From Rhyzopertha dominica (taxonomy: Eukaryota > Arthropoda > Insecta > Coleoptera > Bostrichidae), in NCBI GenBank assembly GCA_025024175.1, contig QCXZ01000086.1, positions 21,480,245 through 21,544,244 on the forward strand: DNA of 64,000 bases, in the 5' to 3' direction. A program made the translations under genes and the position numbers. The notes beneath the pieces were generated by a model that saw only the letters and a program-made list of their open reading frames with translations, searched no databases and was not told the DNA's origin. Positions within the stretch are counted from its first letter, which is position 1. Each line of letters opens with the position of its first letter. Below are positions 1 to 11,200 of this stretch, piece by piece.

Positions 1-310
1 TGTTGCTAGTTTGAAAGTACTTTTCCATTTTTAGTCAAGATTGCTTGTTTAGATATTTAGTTTCATTTTATAATTTTGACAATGTCATAATTTTTTCCTC
101 TAATTTGTAATATGGTAGTGACGATGGTATATTAGCCAACGCGATTTACCTGAATAAATGTATTGTAGATTTAACTTGGTTGAATTATTTAACAAGAATT
201 AATTTAAGATGCAATCCACATAGAGCAAAATGGATGAGTTTTCTTGATTTACTTACAATATGCATTTTGAGGATATACATAAATTATTCAAAAATCTATG
301 GTATGTAAGT
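1..310 (+). repeat. Terminal-type repeat of a Penelope-like/retrozyme family, copy A
   Basis: This segment is repeated at 13108-13290 (same strand) and 12130-12360 (opposite strand). The copies share long stretches beginning at the attgcttgtttagat block and running to the ttacctgaataaa block. Within it, around 113-150, lies a decayed hammerhead-like core: GTGACGA in place of CTGACGA, and CAAC in place of GAAA. The better preserved copy near 13.2 kb has a full core. No coding capacity is visible. Confidence 0.6.
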
Positions 311-462
311 AGTTACATTTTAACATTTCACTTTTTACATTATCATTTAGCTAATTATATAGGTTACTGCAATTTAGGTGTATAGGAAATATACATCGGC
401 CGTTCACTATCATGTTCACATGTTGTTTTCCGGGCTTGTTCCCACGTTGGTTATTAGACCTT

Positions 463-496
463 GACGTTTCGACACTCATGTCGGTGTCTTCCTCAG
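463..496 (-). ncRNA. Hammerhead ribozyme-like core (Penelope-element type)
   Basis: Read on the minus strand: CTGAGGA, then one base, a 5-bp stem II GACAC/GTGTC closing an 8-base loop, then GAAA, a palindromic ACGT stem III and a GTC cleavage triplet. Flanking CTT/AAG can form a short stem I. Conserved CUGANGA and GAAA boxes with a palindromic minimal stem III are known from hammerheads in Penelope-like element terminal repeats, which act as dimers. Seen: boxes and pairings. Inferred: ribozyme identity and any activity. Confidence 0.6.
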
Positions 497-498
497 AA

Positions 499-676
499 GT
501 AGCTCTGAAACTGAAGTGTCCTAGTCCGCTCGGGCATTTATACTCGTCCGGGTCACTGACGCGTGGGCGTTGTTACGCATGACCGGTTTCCAGATTCCAG
601 GTAGTTCAATGCCCCGGTCTCGGTCATGCGTAACAACGCACCCGAGCGGACTATGACACTTCAGTTTCAGAGCTAC
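499..676. repeat. Imperfect inverted repeat next to the hammerhead core
   Basis: Arms beginning gtagctctgaaactgaagtg and ending in the reverse complement face each other. Inner blocks (tagtccgctcggg, gttgttacgcatgacc) are also mirrored. The arms are fairly GC-rich compared with the surrounding AT-rich DNA. Placed directly beside the hammerhead core, it is probably one end of the same mobile unit. Confidence 0.6.
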
Positions 677-689
677 TATTATTGTTTGT

Positions 690-760
690 TTAATAAAAGA
701 AATCATTTTGATAATTTGATGTGGAAGTATTGATTCAATTTGCAGTGGTTTTTATTTTCG
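690..760 (+). repeat. Short copy of the dispersed 0.9-kb repeat
   Basis: The block tgatgtggaagtattgattc and following bases match the 3' part of the repeat at 3350-4330 and, inverted, the start of the copy at 44290-45065. Only about 70 bp are retained. Confidence 0.5.
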
Positions 761-1239
761 TTCAAGAGGTAAAGTTTTAAAATTCTAATTAGAAATGCCT
801 AAATACACATGTTTATTTTTTCAAATTATTTGTCTTATAATGACAAACATTTGCATTTTATTCTACACAAAAAAGTTCAGTGGCATTTTAATTTGAAAGG
901 ACAAGATCTGCAACAAAAACGTATATGTGCGATTAAAATAAGATTTATGCACAAAGTTTCAGGTAAAAAATATTTTAAAAATTTTACTTTCTTTATAAAA
1001 TTCTAATAATGTTCTGGTCCTGTCACTTCTGTATATAACTTTTTGTTCGCAGCGGCACCTAACGCGTAATTGTGTGTTGTGTGATATTTCTGTCCACAAA
1101 AGCTGTCGACTTTGTAGGAGAAGCGATCTGAGAGCTGTGACCGTGTATGTTAGGTGAATCAAACGCTAAATAAATAATAAAATAATTAATTAATTAAAGG
1201 TAAATTAAAATCTGTAAATAAGTTGATTGAAGAAAACCA

Positions 1240-1790
1240 GGATCGTGTTCCTTTGGTAACTAGGAATTGCTGTAAACAATTCCTCAGGCTCCTCTGCTGC
1301 TAATGGGGTGCAATTTTAACAACTTACAGATGGGGTGCAATGCGGGTGGTTATCGTCCACCTCTCTAGGCGTTTGAAGCAGAAATCTGCTACAGCACCCT
1401 CTAGCGATAAGGAGAACCGAAGTAAAATACCGTGTCAGTAAGAGCTACTCGTGACAAAATGATTTTTGCTGACTGTACACTAAAGCTAATGCGTTGTCCC
1501 CAATAACACCCTAGTTTAGGGGGTAATGCGGCAACAGTGCAACTTGTTGCGCCGATAAGGGCGGGCAACAGCCCCTTATCGATCCCAGATATTCCGTAGT
1601 ACGGGGTAGGAGTACGCAGACTCGAATCTCGACAACCCAGGAACGTATATGCGTACTCATAGTAACCCACAGTGGTGGATCGTGTGCAACAAGCCGCCGA
1701 AGCCAACCCCCAACAACTTATCACCAGGAGACATGTATGAAAACGCACTTTTCATGTAACGAGCATGTCATTTTTTTTAGTTGGCACTTA
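1240..1790. other. GC-richer relic block of unknown origin
   Basis: Base composition is clearly higher in GC than the flanks, and the block starts and stops abruptly. It contains a minus-strand open frame of about 115 codons (1401-1748) with no recognisable domain. The plus strand has several short frames broken by stops. Most likely a decayed transposable element, possibly a LINE 5' part, but no motif allows assignment. Confidence 0.3.
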
Positions 1791-3349
1791 AGCATGATCA
1801 TCCACACTTATTAGTCGAGCCACGCCTGTTGGAATTCCGCGACCGAAATCAACTAGCCATTAGCTAATTTGCGGCCGACTCTAATTGCGCGATCGATGTT
1901 TACCGAATTAACGGTGTCGAATCTAATTAAAGTCGATCCGAACTCGATTGTCGACCCGAGTATTCGTATCGATCTGTAGATATTACGCTGGCACAGATGA
2001 GTATGCGGTTTTGAACGGCTGAATTACTGACCTTAACCGACATACTATTTTCCAGTTCGACAGGCAGTCACATCACCGCGATTATCGTTCAATTGATCTG
2101 TCGCGGGTAGTTAAAAATGAATACCCTTAATGTTCTGCGTAGTCGGGGAAATTTTTAATATTTCATAAGCAAGTACTCTATAGATAATCGTAAACAATTT
2201 TTTCGAAAATTCAGCTCTTCAAGATAAAAACACATTCGAAACCACCGGTAATCGAATTAATATTAGGATAGTACATGAGATGGTAAAAATTTGGTTCCAA
2301 TTGGCGTAATATTATGTCGCACGCCCTATTTCAGGTTTTTTAAACATTTTTTGCCCGGAAATTATCAAATAAAAAATATGAACTAATGTAGCTTGAAAAA
2401 TTAACAACCTTCTACCGTTACACCCTTAAGTTATGGAATACCACTCTCTTTTCTCTATTAAAATAATCGTTAGACATGTATTCTTCACAGTTCTATTTTT
2501 ATCGCTTTAAAAATGTTACTAATTGAAAAATGCAAAAATAGTTTGGTAACGCTCAGAAAGAATGGGACACCTTGTATACTGCAAAATAATTTTATAGCGC
2601 AGAGAGCTTCACTTGACACAACTTTTTAATAATAACTGAACTTTTAAAATGATCTCACTGTCTTAAAAGTCTATTCAAATAATACAGATTACCTACTATG
2701 TTGTTGCGATAGTAAAAAAACTATGCATATTTTGAATAATACTAGAAGTATCGATAATATCTATAATTTATTTTTTATCAGTAAATGGAGTTATTGATAA
2801 TTCGAATGATCGATAATTGAAGTTAATTTTTCATTATCAATCATTGGGATTATCGACATATCCAATTCTCGAGAAATCGAATCATCTATTATGTAAAACT
2901 AACTTAAATTGTGGATAATTTTATTTATGGGTGTATTTCAAACCCAGGCGATAGTTAACGAAACTGTAGCAATGATAATGCTTGAACTGTTGTAGCTTGC
3001 ATGAGTAGAAATGCGTAACTGCAAAGCTATTATTTTAATTGCATATAATTAGATTTATAGATCGAACTGTCAATAATAGTATAGATTATTTGAATTACCG
3101 ATATATCAATATTAAACTAAGAACACATCGGCATTCAATCTATCGATATATGGATAATTTTATAGATGTATAGGCAAAAATGCCCACTTCTAATGCTGAG
3201 CCATACTAAAATGTGATTATGTGAGTAGATAAAATAATCATTTTACCCCATGAACAACCTTTTTGCAGCGACAAAAAATATTATAAATAGTACATTTCCA
3301 ACTGATCATTTTGATAGAGAAAAATACTTTAGAAGTGGTGGTAATAGAA
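1791..3349. other. AT-rich DNA, nothing recognised
   Basis: About 1.5 kb of AT-rich sequence with frequent stops in all frames. Runs rich in ATCGATA and TAATTCGA-like words occur around 2740-3150. No gene, RNA or clear repeat boundary was identified. Confidence 0.4.
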
Positions 3350-4330
3350 AGTTGTTAATCGCGAAAAAAATGTTCAAAAATTTTTATTTGCACATTCGCT
3401 TTAAAATGGTCGAAAACGCAAAAAACAAAATGTAAGCAAAAAAATTTCTTGTCTGTGTGTCTGTGGTTTTGTTTGTGGACACGATAACTTTCGAAAGACT
3501 TAATATATGAACTTGAAATTTGGCAAACGTATAAATCTCAACTACCCAAATCAGTAGGGTATCGGGAAGGGGGCGAAATTTGGGAGTAACTACCCTTTTT
3601 GCAAATTTTTATTTTTTTTTTCGTTTTAGTATGTGATTAGTAGTATAACTGCGTGTATTATTCGCTCTTATAAATTTTCGGTGCAGCAAACTGTTTAGAA
3701 GATATTAGTAAAAAGCGTCACTTAAAGAAAACTATTTTTACTAAATGTCTCCGAATACATTTAATATATTCAAAAAATGAAAATACCATCAGATAGGAAA
3801 TAAAATTTCTCACAAAAAGTGTCTTAGAAAATTTATTAAAAATTTTGACATTTTCGAAATCTTTCCAAAAAACCTATTTTGAACCCTGCGCGTACGATTT
3901 TTTTTAAATTTTGGTATTATATAGAAAATAAAATTTCTGATCAGAAAGCACTCTTGTAATTTTTTGTTAAGTTAATAATTTTCGAGTTATTTGGAAAAAC
4001 CCGATTTTAAAAATTTATATATTTTTGTTAATATCACGAGGACTGTTTGTCTTAGAAAAAATGTGTAGAGAGAAAAAATGCTCCAAACCTGATTACTAAT
4101 CATATAGTATAAGAAATTAAAACGTAAATGTCATTTTGATAATTGGATGTGGAAGTATTGATTCAATTTGCAGCGGTTTTTTCAGTGTTAAAATTTTAGG
4201 GATGAATGGCAAAAACATGGTGCAATTGGGGCTGAATTTGGGTGTACGACATAATAATCATATGTTATTTGGAACCAAATTCCAAAGTATCGTATTATGC
4301 ATTCCAACGAATAAGTACTGGAGCGCCTGA
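3350..4330 (+). repeat. Dispersed 0.9-kb repeat, copy 1
   Basis: This sequence is present in inverted orientation at 44290-45065. Shared blocks include the region around gggtatcgggaagggggcga, the aattttaggatttt-like AT tracts and the terminal tggatgtggaagtattgatt block. A third short fragment lies at 690-760. No long frame, no clear terminal inverted repeats and no transposase motif are seen. The superfamily is undetermined. Confidence 0.6.
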
Positions 4331-4339
4331 AAGCAAAAT

Positions 4340-5060
4340 TAATATCTAACAACTAGAACTTGAATACTTGAATAGTAAGTACTAAATCCGAGGAAACGGG
4401 GATAATCAAACGAATACTTAATATATTCGAATCTCGGTATCCAATATACGAAATACTCAAAAAGAAAAGTCAGTTATTTCCAATTAATTGGAAGGTGTCC
4501 GAATATTTCAACTAATTACCTTTCAAGAAAGCATTGGGAATAATAAGTCTTCTGAAATACGGCTGAACGTATAAATATTCAAATATTCAAATATCATGCA
4601 CCGTATCATATTTATCATATTTAAATATTTGAAATAGTATTTAGATATTTGAATGAATATTCATATAAATGGAATATTTGAAAGGAAATAAGAATTATCC
4701 AAGCAACTAAGCATATATGAAAATTTGAAACTGTAATCGAATTGCTACGCGGAAGCTAGATCGAATACAAATATGCAAGCTAATATTTGAGTATTGGAAG
4801 ATGTAATCGAGTTGGATATTGCACCGATTGTTTGCATTAATTAATAATAAATAGGCACTGATATTTGAATATTTGGACATGCAAACGAATTAGTACTCGG
4901 AACCCAGATCGGTAGTATATTCGAGAATTTGAACATGATGTACGTAATTGAATGTGTAGTCTGCTAAATATTATATTTTGTAACAGCTTGTACATGTAAC
5001 CGAAAATGTATTTGAACATTTAAATGAATACTGGAGAATTAGATTCGAACATATCTATCA
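4340..5060. repeat. Degenerate tandem repeat (about 72-bp period)
   Basis: Blocks of the type atttgaaa-N-gtaatcgaatt-N-cggaa-N-agatcg recur at roughly 4725, 4795, 4870 and 4935 with heavy divergence. The 5' part is rich in gaatatt/aatattc words. The period was estimated by eye and is approximate. Confidence 0.35.
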
Positions 5061-5137
5061 AATCAAAAAATCCAAGCAAGAATACGTAGAGAAATGAATG
5101 AAAATGTGGTTTTCAGGCTTGAGGGTAGCTGAGAGCC

Positions 5138-5296
5138 ATGCTGAGTCCTAAGATGCAAAGGACAATCCGCGTGAACGAGAGCCAGTTAATAATGCTGTCG
5201 GAAAGGGCGCACTACGATCACTCGCAGGCGGGGTACCTCCACAAAAGGTCGGCGGACAGCAGCAAGTGGCAGTTGAGGTGGTTCGTTCTTTACCAG
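5138..5296 (+). CDS. RASGRF: RASGRF exon 1: start codon and first strands of PH1
   Basis: 53 codons ending in phase 0 at TTTACCAG|gtaag. The ATG is preceded by in-frame stops and follows a tttcag acceptor at 5112-5117, so the exon probably begins at 5118 with a short leader. The N-terminus ([12 protein letters not shown]) and the GYLHKRS...[10 protein letters not shown] segment are characteristic of the first PH domain of RASGRF proteins. Confidence 0.9.
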
Positions 5297-8200
5297 GTAA
5301 GAACGATCGGCCCGGGATTTTCCTGCAGAGAACTGTCAAAAACAAACAGCGTAACAAGGTCGGGACGTAGCTATAACGGGACCGCTAGCACTTCGGGTTC
5401 TCCATGCATAATTTATAGCTCCCCTCGTTCCCAGCCCCTGAATTATTAGCACGGAAAGGAACGACCGAGTTATTAAACAAATCCGGGGGCCTACAAAGAC
5501 TCGGGATTACGGTGGGCGTTTTTCTCTCGGCGGGGCCAAAATTCGGCTGAATTATTATGCGAATCGATAGCTACGCGAGCTCACAATAATTAAACCATTG
5601 TCATTTTATTATACGGAACTCGTTTTATTAAATGACACCTCGGAAGCTGCGGGGTTTCTATAAATGATTCATGCTTCCAGCCGCTTATGTAAATTATCGA
5701 TTAAATCAGTTTGCCTCCTCTCAGGAAGTGAACACAACTGTTGGTTTGACGGATACATGTCATTTGTCGATCGTCGAATTATTTTATACATTTTAATATG
5801 AAAAAACGCGTAGCATATTTAACATATGGGGTCGCTACAAAGTATGGAACCAGCAGGATATTTCAGGTTCTGTTCGACCGATGGTTCTGAAATTGTGCAT
5901 GGGCCTATGGGTAATTAAAATGCATTTTCTGGAATTTTTTCAACTCCGTGTCAGCTCTCGTTTCCGAGATGCAAGTTGCATTTTTTTTAATAGGAAGGGG
6001 GTTTAAAAGGCACATCATTGAAAATATTTAAAAATATATCACACTAATACAATTTATTGCTTGTGAGTTGAGAAAAGCGTAAATACAATAATTGAGCCTG
6101 ACAAAGAACGATAAGAATGAAAACAATTTTCTTTATCGCTAAAATGGACAAAAAAACAGGTATTACCATTTTTCCTAGTGATAATTTTCGTCTAGTTTGA
6201 CCAATTTACTGCGAATCGGGTACCCAAAAAGGAAAAACATGATTCTGTGAAAAATTCAGTATTTATTCAGATTTACATTAAAGAAGAAGCTCAAAATGTT
6301 CCCCATTTACTTCCTCGCAGTAATGCAGCCTTCAGTAAAAGTTTTTTTAAGTTCTAAATTCTGCCCTGATTTAAATCTTCTGCATTGTGTGGCCGATCAG
6401 CATAAATACGATTTATCAGAAAAAAGTCAAGCGGCGTCAGATCAGGGGAACGTGCTGGACAATATATCACTCCGCGCCTACCAATCCGTCTGTCTGTAAA
6501 TATCGCATTCAAATATCTACGAACACTGCAAAATGGGGCGGTGCACCATCTTGCTGAAACCATATCTGTTCAGAAGGACGCGCAGCATTTTCACAATTAC
6601 GGAAGTTCTGGTATAATGTGTTCGCACAAGAGCTGTAAATACCCGACCACATTCAAATTTCCATCGATGAAAAAAGGCCCAATAATGTGCTCACCGACAA
6701 TACCACACCAGACATTCACTTTCTGAGGGTGTTGTGTGTGGACTTGTTCCATTCAATGTGGATTTGTATCCGACCAATATCTGCAATTATGTCTATTCAC
6801 TTTACCATTGAGCAGGGTTGGCATGATTAAAACAAAATGTTTAGAACAAAGCTTCTGTTTAAAACTTTGTTTTAAACAAATGTTTAAATCATTTGTTTTA
6901 AACAGTGTTTTTACGACTATTATATGTAATTAATTAATTATTGCTATTAGATAAACAGGATTATTAGTAATTACATATCTACACACCTTACATTTGCATA
7001 AAAATGATTTGAATTCAAAACCAGGCCAGTTTTTTTATCGATACAGCAGTCATAGAAATTAATAACAAACTTAAAATTTGTTCTGTAGCTATAAATTACA
7101 AACATTTTAAAACAACAAATAAAAATCTTAACCTTATCATAACATAAAAATTTGTATTTCTGGTCCAATACAACAAAACAACAAATAAGACGTTCATTCA
7201 ACACTAACTAGATAATTATATCTTTAGCATAATAGAACAAATAGTGATCAGAACTTGGCAATATAAAAACAATAAACAAGAAATAAAATATTTTTACTAG
7301 TGCAAGCATATCTTTTTTTGCACTTCTTGCATCGAGCTCGCATTGTACTATTTTGTACCTTAATTTTGTCGAAGTAATTCCACCCTACATTATTTCTCCT
7401 ATTGGTCATTGTAATTGTTGAACTTTAAACTTTAAACATACAAGGTCGGTTCCTATTCTCTTTGTTAAAGTTGATATCAGGTAAAATCAACCAAGTGACT
7501 AGTATGTGATTGGTCTGGATTTTCAGGACAGAGTTGATTTTCGCTTAAAATAGAAAAGAAAAGCCGGCTCATAATAACTAAAATTGTCGCGTAAACGCCG
7601 TACACATCGAATACAAATGACAAATGACAACAGGCAATCGTAGTCACCTAGGGATTTTTAGGCAACTGCTATGCTTTGCGTCATCTACTCGTATTTATTT
7701 TCACTAATACACAGTAATTTGCATGAGAGTGCATGTTTTAAACAGTGTTTAAAACGTTTTAAACATGTTTTCAACTAAGTAAGAAAAAACATGTTTAAAA
7801 CAATTTAAACATGATTAAATTTAAAAAACTGTTTGTTTTGTTTAATTTTAAAAAAACATGTTTTTGCCAACCCTGCCATTGAGGCAAAAACTCGCTTCAT
7901 CAGAAAACCTAATTCAGTTTAAAACGTTTCTATCTTCATCTATCATATTCATAGCAGTTTCGCAAAAAAAAAATTAAAAAAAAAGTTAATTTTCTGAACA
8001 GATCTTTTGCTAATATGGTGAGTGAGAGCACGCTGTTGTGCGGAACACTTGGGATTCTCTTGTACATCTAAAAGGACATTCAAGCTACTTTCCTCAATCG
8101 TAGCAACCTTTGGACGTCCTGGTTTTTGACGATTTTTAACACCGCCGGTTTCGTCAAAACTTTGCAATGTTTTAATAACTGTTGATCTGGCAATTGGTTC

Positions 8201-11200
8201 ACGATCTTCATGAATTACATTGTAGAGTGCAACTACTTCCGAATAACTTCGCCTTCTATCTTCATAACCAATGATCATCAAAATTTTGATGTGATCATGT
8301 TCAGTTAACTGAGGCATTGCGATTGCAAATAATAATAATAATAATAATAATACTATTTATTGAACAATGTACAAGGTATACATAGTTCAAAAGCCCTCTA
8401 AATCGGCAGAGCCGTTTTACATTAGGGGCAGTTCCATATAAAATTAGCAGATTAATTTAATCCAAAAAATCAACAGTTGAGTATAAAGCAAACATAGATA
8501 GATACACGAAAGATATACAAATATCCCTACCTCTCATATAATTCTAGCAGTTTACAAGATATTTTATTCTTAAACGTTATAAGACTACATTTTTCAGAGA
8601 ATATGTCAGTGTAGTGATTATGCAATATGGCAGCAGTATATTCAAAACTACCTTTGAATTTCTGAGTTTTATGTCTAGGAATTGAAAGACTATGTACAAA
8701 GCGCAAGTCTACATCATGAATATCGGATCTCCGAGTCAGACGTTCGCAAAGATATGTTGGCAACCCACTAGAAATAATCCTCCGCAAAAACACACAAAAC
8801 GACAGTATATATCTCTCATTAAGTTTTAGTATTTTAAACTGTCTGTAATATGGGGTGACATGGTCCCTATAACCTATTAAAAATGAGAACCGTAGACATG
8901 CATTTTGCAATAATTGAAGTTTGTCCCTCACTGAATTACTCAGAAATTTGTAGTACACTGTGTTACAATAATCTATGTGACAGAGTACCAGTGCATTGGC
9001 AAGTTTCCATTTTATTTCCGGTGATAATGTGTTCTTGTACTTCCACAGACATTTCAATTTCCACCACCCTATTGATGACTTCCGCACAGCATGTTGCTCA
9101 AAGGACAGATGAGGGTCTATTACTACACCCAGGTTTTTCACTTCCTTGGAGAGAGGAATCACTTCAGAGTTCAGTAGTATCGCACTAAGACACTGTGGCA
9201 TTTTCCGAATGCAATTTACAGAGCCGATACACATCACCTGAGTTTTCCTCGCATTCAGTTGAAGACCATTAATGACCGACCAGTCAACGATCGATTGAAG
9301 AGTCTCGTTAATTACACCTATAATCTGATTGGCTTCCTCCGGAAAGCACGACACGTAACATTGAATGTCGTCCGCATAGCAATGCACTCCCCAGTTCTCA
9401 GGCATCATTCGAGGAAAGTCGGCAATATATACGCTATAAGCTAAGGGGCCTAGCACACTACCCTGAGGCACCCCATATGCTGTCGTAATCCAGTCTGATG
9501 TCACGCCATCGATTCTAACCGCCTGTACTCGATCGGACAGAAAGCTGGTAAACCAATTGAACGCAGTACCCTCTATGCCATAGTATTGAAGCTTAGATAG
9601 AAGTAGCACACGATCAATCGAGTCGAAAGCCTTTGAGTAGTCAAGAAGGCCTAGGAAGCTAACTCTGTTTTCATCAATCTGACGGACAATGTCATCTGTT
9701 ATTCTAGTCAAAGCTGTAGCTGTACTGTGGTGTTTCCTAAAAGCAGACTGATTAACCGGTAGTATGCCGTTCCTGTTAAGGTGTGCGGAAAACTGCCTCT
9801 GCACGACGATTTCCAAGACTTTGCTAAGTGTACACAAAACGCTCACAGGTCTCAAGTCGTTTATTGTCACAACTCGGTTTACTTTAGGCAATGGTGTTAT
9901 TAAGGCTTTCTTCCAAAGAGTTGGCACTACGCCATTGATAAGGCAGTAATTTATGATATGGGTGATGGCGGTTACGCAAAAGGGCAGCACATACTTAATC
10001 ATTTTCAAGTTGATCATGTCTATTCCAAGAGCGTTCGATTTCAGTGATCTGATAACAGCAGTCACTTCACATTCGGTGACAGCAGCAAAACCATTGAGCT
10101 TCGACATGCTCTTAGTCAAGATATTGTTCTTGAGCAACCGTAGTCCGTCTACCGTAGCCCGCGTGCTCGCTTCGCTGTACCTGAAGTGAATTGAAATGAA
10201 TTGAATGAAAATTATCACCAGTCACGAGAGAAATGGAGACATCTGGACTTATTGTTCTTACTTAGCGGTAACGAATATGGTTTTTATCCCAAAGTTTTAG
10301 CAAGACCAAAGTTTGTTATCACAATTTTCTCAACTCAGAAGCAATAAATTGTACAAGTGTGATACAGTTTTGGAATCAGTAATAAATATCCTTTTTAGTG
10401 ATGTGCCTTTGAACCCCCTTCCCATTAAAAAAAATGCAACTGCAAGCTGACACGGAGTTGAAAAAATTCCAGAAAATGCATTTTAATTACCCATAGGCTC
10501 ATGCACAATTTCAGAAAAATCGGTCGAACAGAACCTGAAATATCCTGCTGGTTTCATAATGTAACGTTTTGTGGGATATTAACTTTAAGATTGAAGAAAC
10601 CGCAGATTTCGGAGCTGTGGAGTGACAAGATTTCGTAAAATTTTTAGTTACGTATAGCATTTCTAAGATTGTGACTACAGTAAACCTGTTAAAATGTACT
10701 GTGATGAACTAAAAGATGTTTTTAGCGTGCTATAATGGTAAAATTCGGCTAGGTTGAGTGACAGTGCCGTTAGCTGCACTACCATGGGACCGTGTATTTT
10801 ACGGGAACGTTTTCTAACCTAGTACAATACTAGTTACAAAACTAGTGCAAACATTAAAATAGGGGAAAAGACGCAGCTTAACTGCGTAGGCTTTCAAATC
10901 TGTGGAAAATAGTTAACTTTATATAGGCATATCTGAAAGGCGGTGACCGGAACAAAAGCGAGTTGTGTACAATAAAGTACATTTTGTAGCTTCNNACGAG
11001 CAAATTATTGTTATTATTTAACCTTTGAAAGGAAAATATAACCGTAAATTGTTGGAAATTATTTATAAAACCATCAATTTCAGGGCTATGACTTTATCCG
11101 CAACCCCAACCTTCAGTACAGAATATAACAATTGACAGTATATTGTGGGTATTGTAGCTTGGCAGCAGTTACAAAAAGGCGGCACAAAGAATTGCATGAA

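Larger units (their letters stand above)
5827..10557 (-). mobile_element. Tc1/mariner-type transposon copy 1, interrupted by a hAT MITE and a LINE
   Basis: The ends match those of the copies at 25609-27434 and 41654-43291: a gggtcgctacaaagtatgga start and a mirrored atcctgctgg end, the right end being decayed. The transposase is on the minus strand. The helix-turn-helix N-terminus ([12 protein letters not shown]...) runs from 8317 to about 7960 and the catalytic C-terminus (GAPPHF-, RWIGRRG-, [16 protein letters not shown]) from about 6560 to 6290. It is broken by stops, frameshifts and two insertions, so it cannot make transposase. Confidence 0.8.

Noticed and set aside
1401..1748. 115-codon minus-strand frame with an apparent signal peptide and several Cys
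   Set aside because: Not recognisable, no splice or regulatory support, and it lies in a GC-rich relic block with competing short frames; the signal-like start is probably chance.
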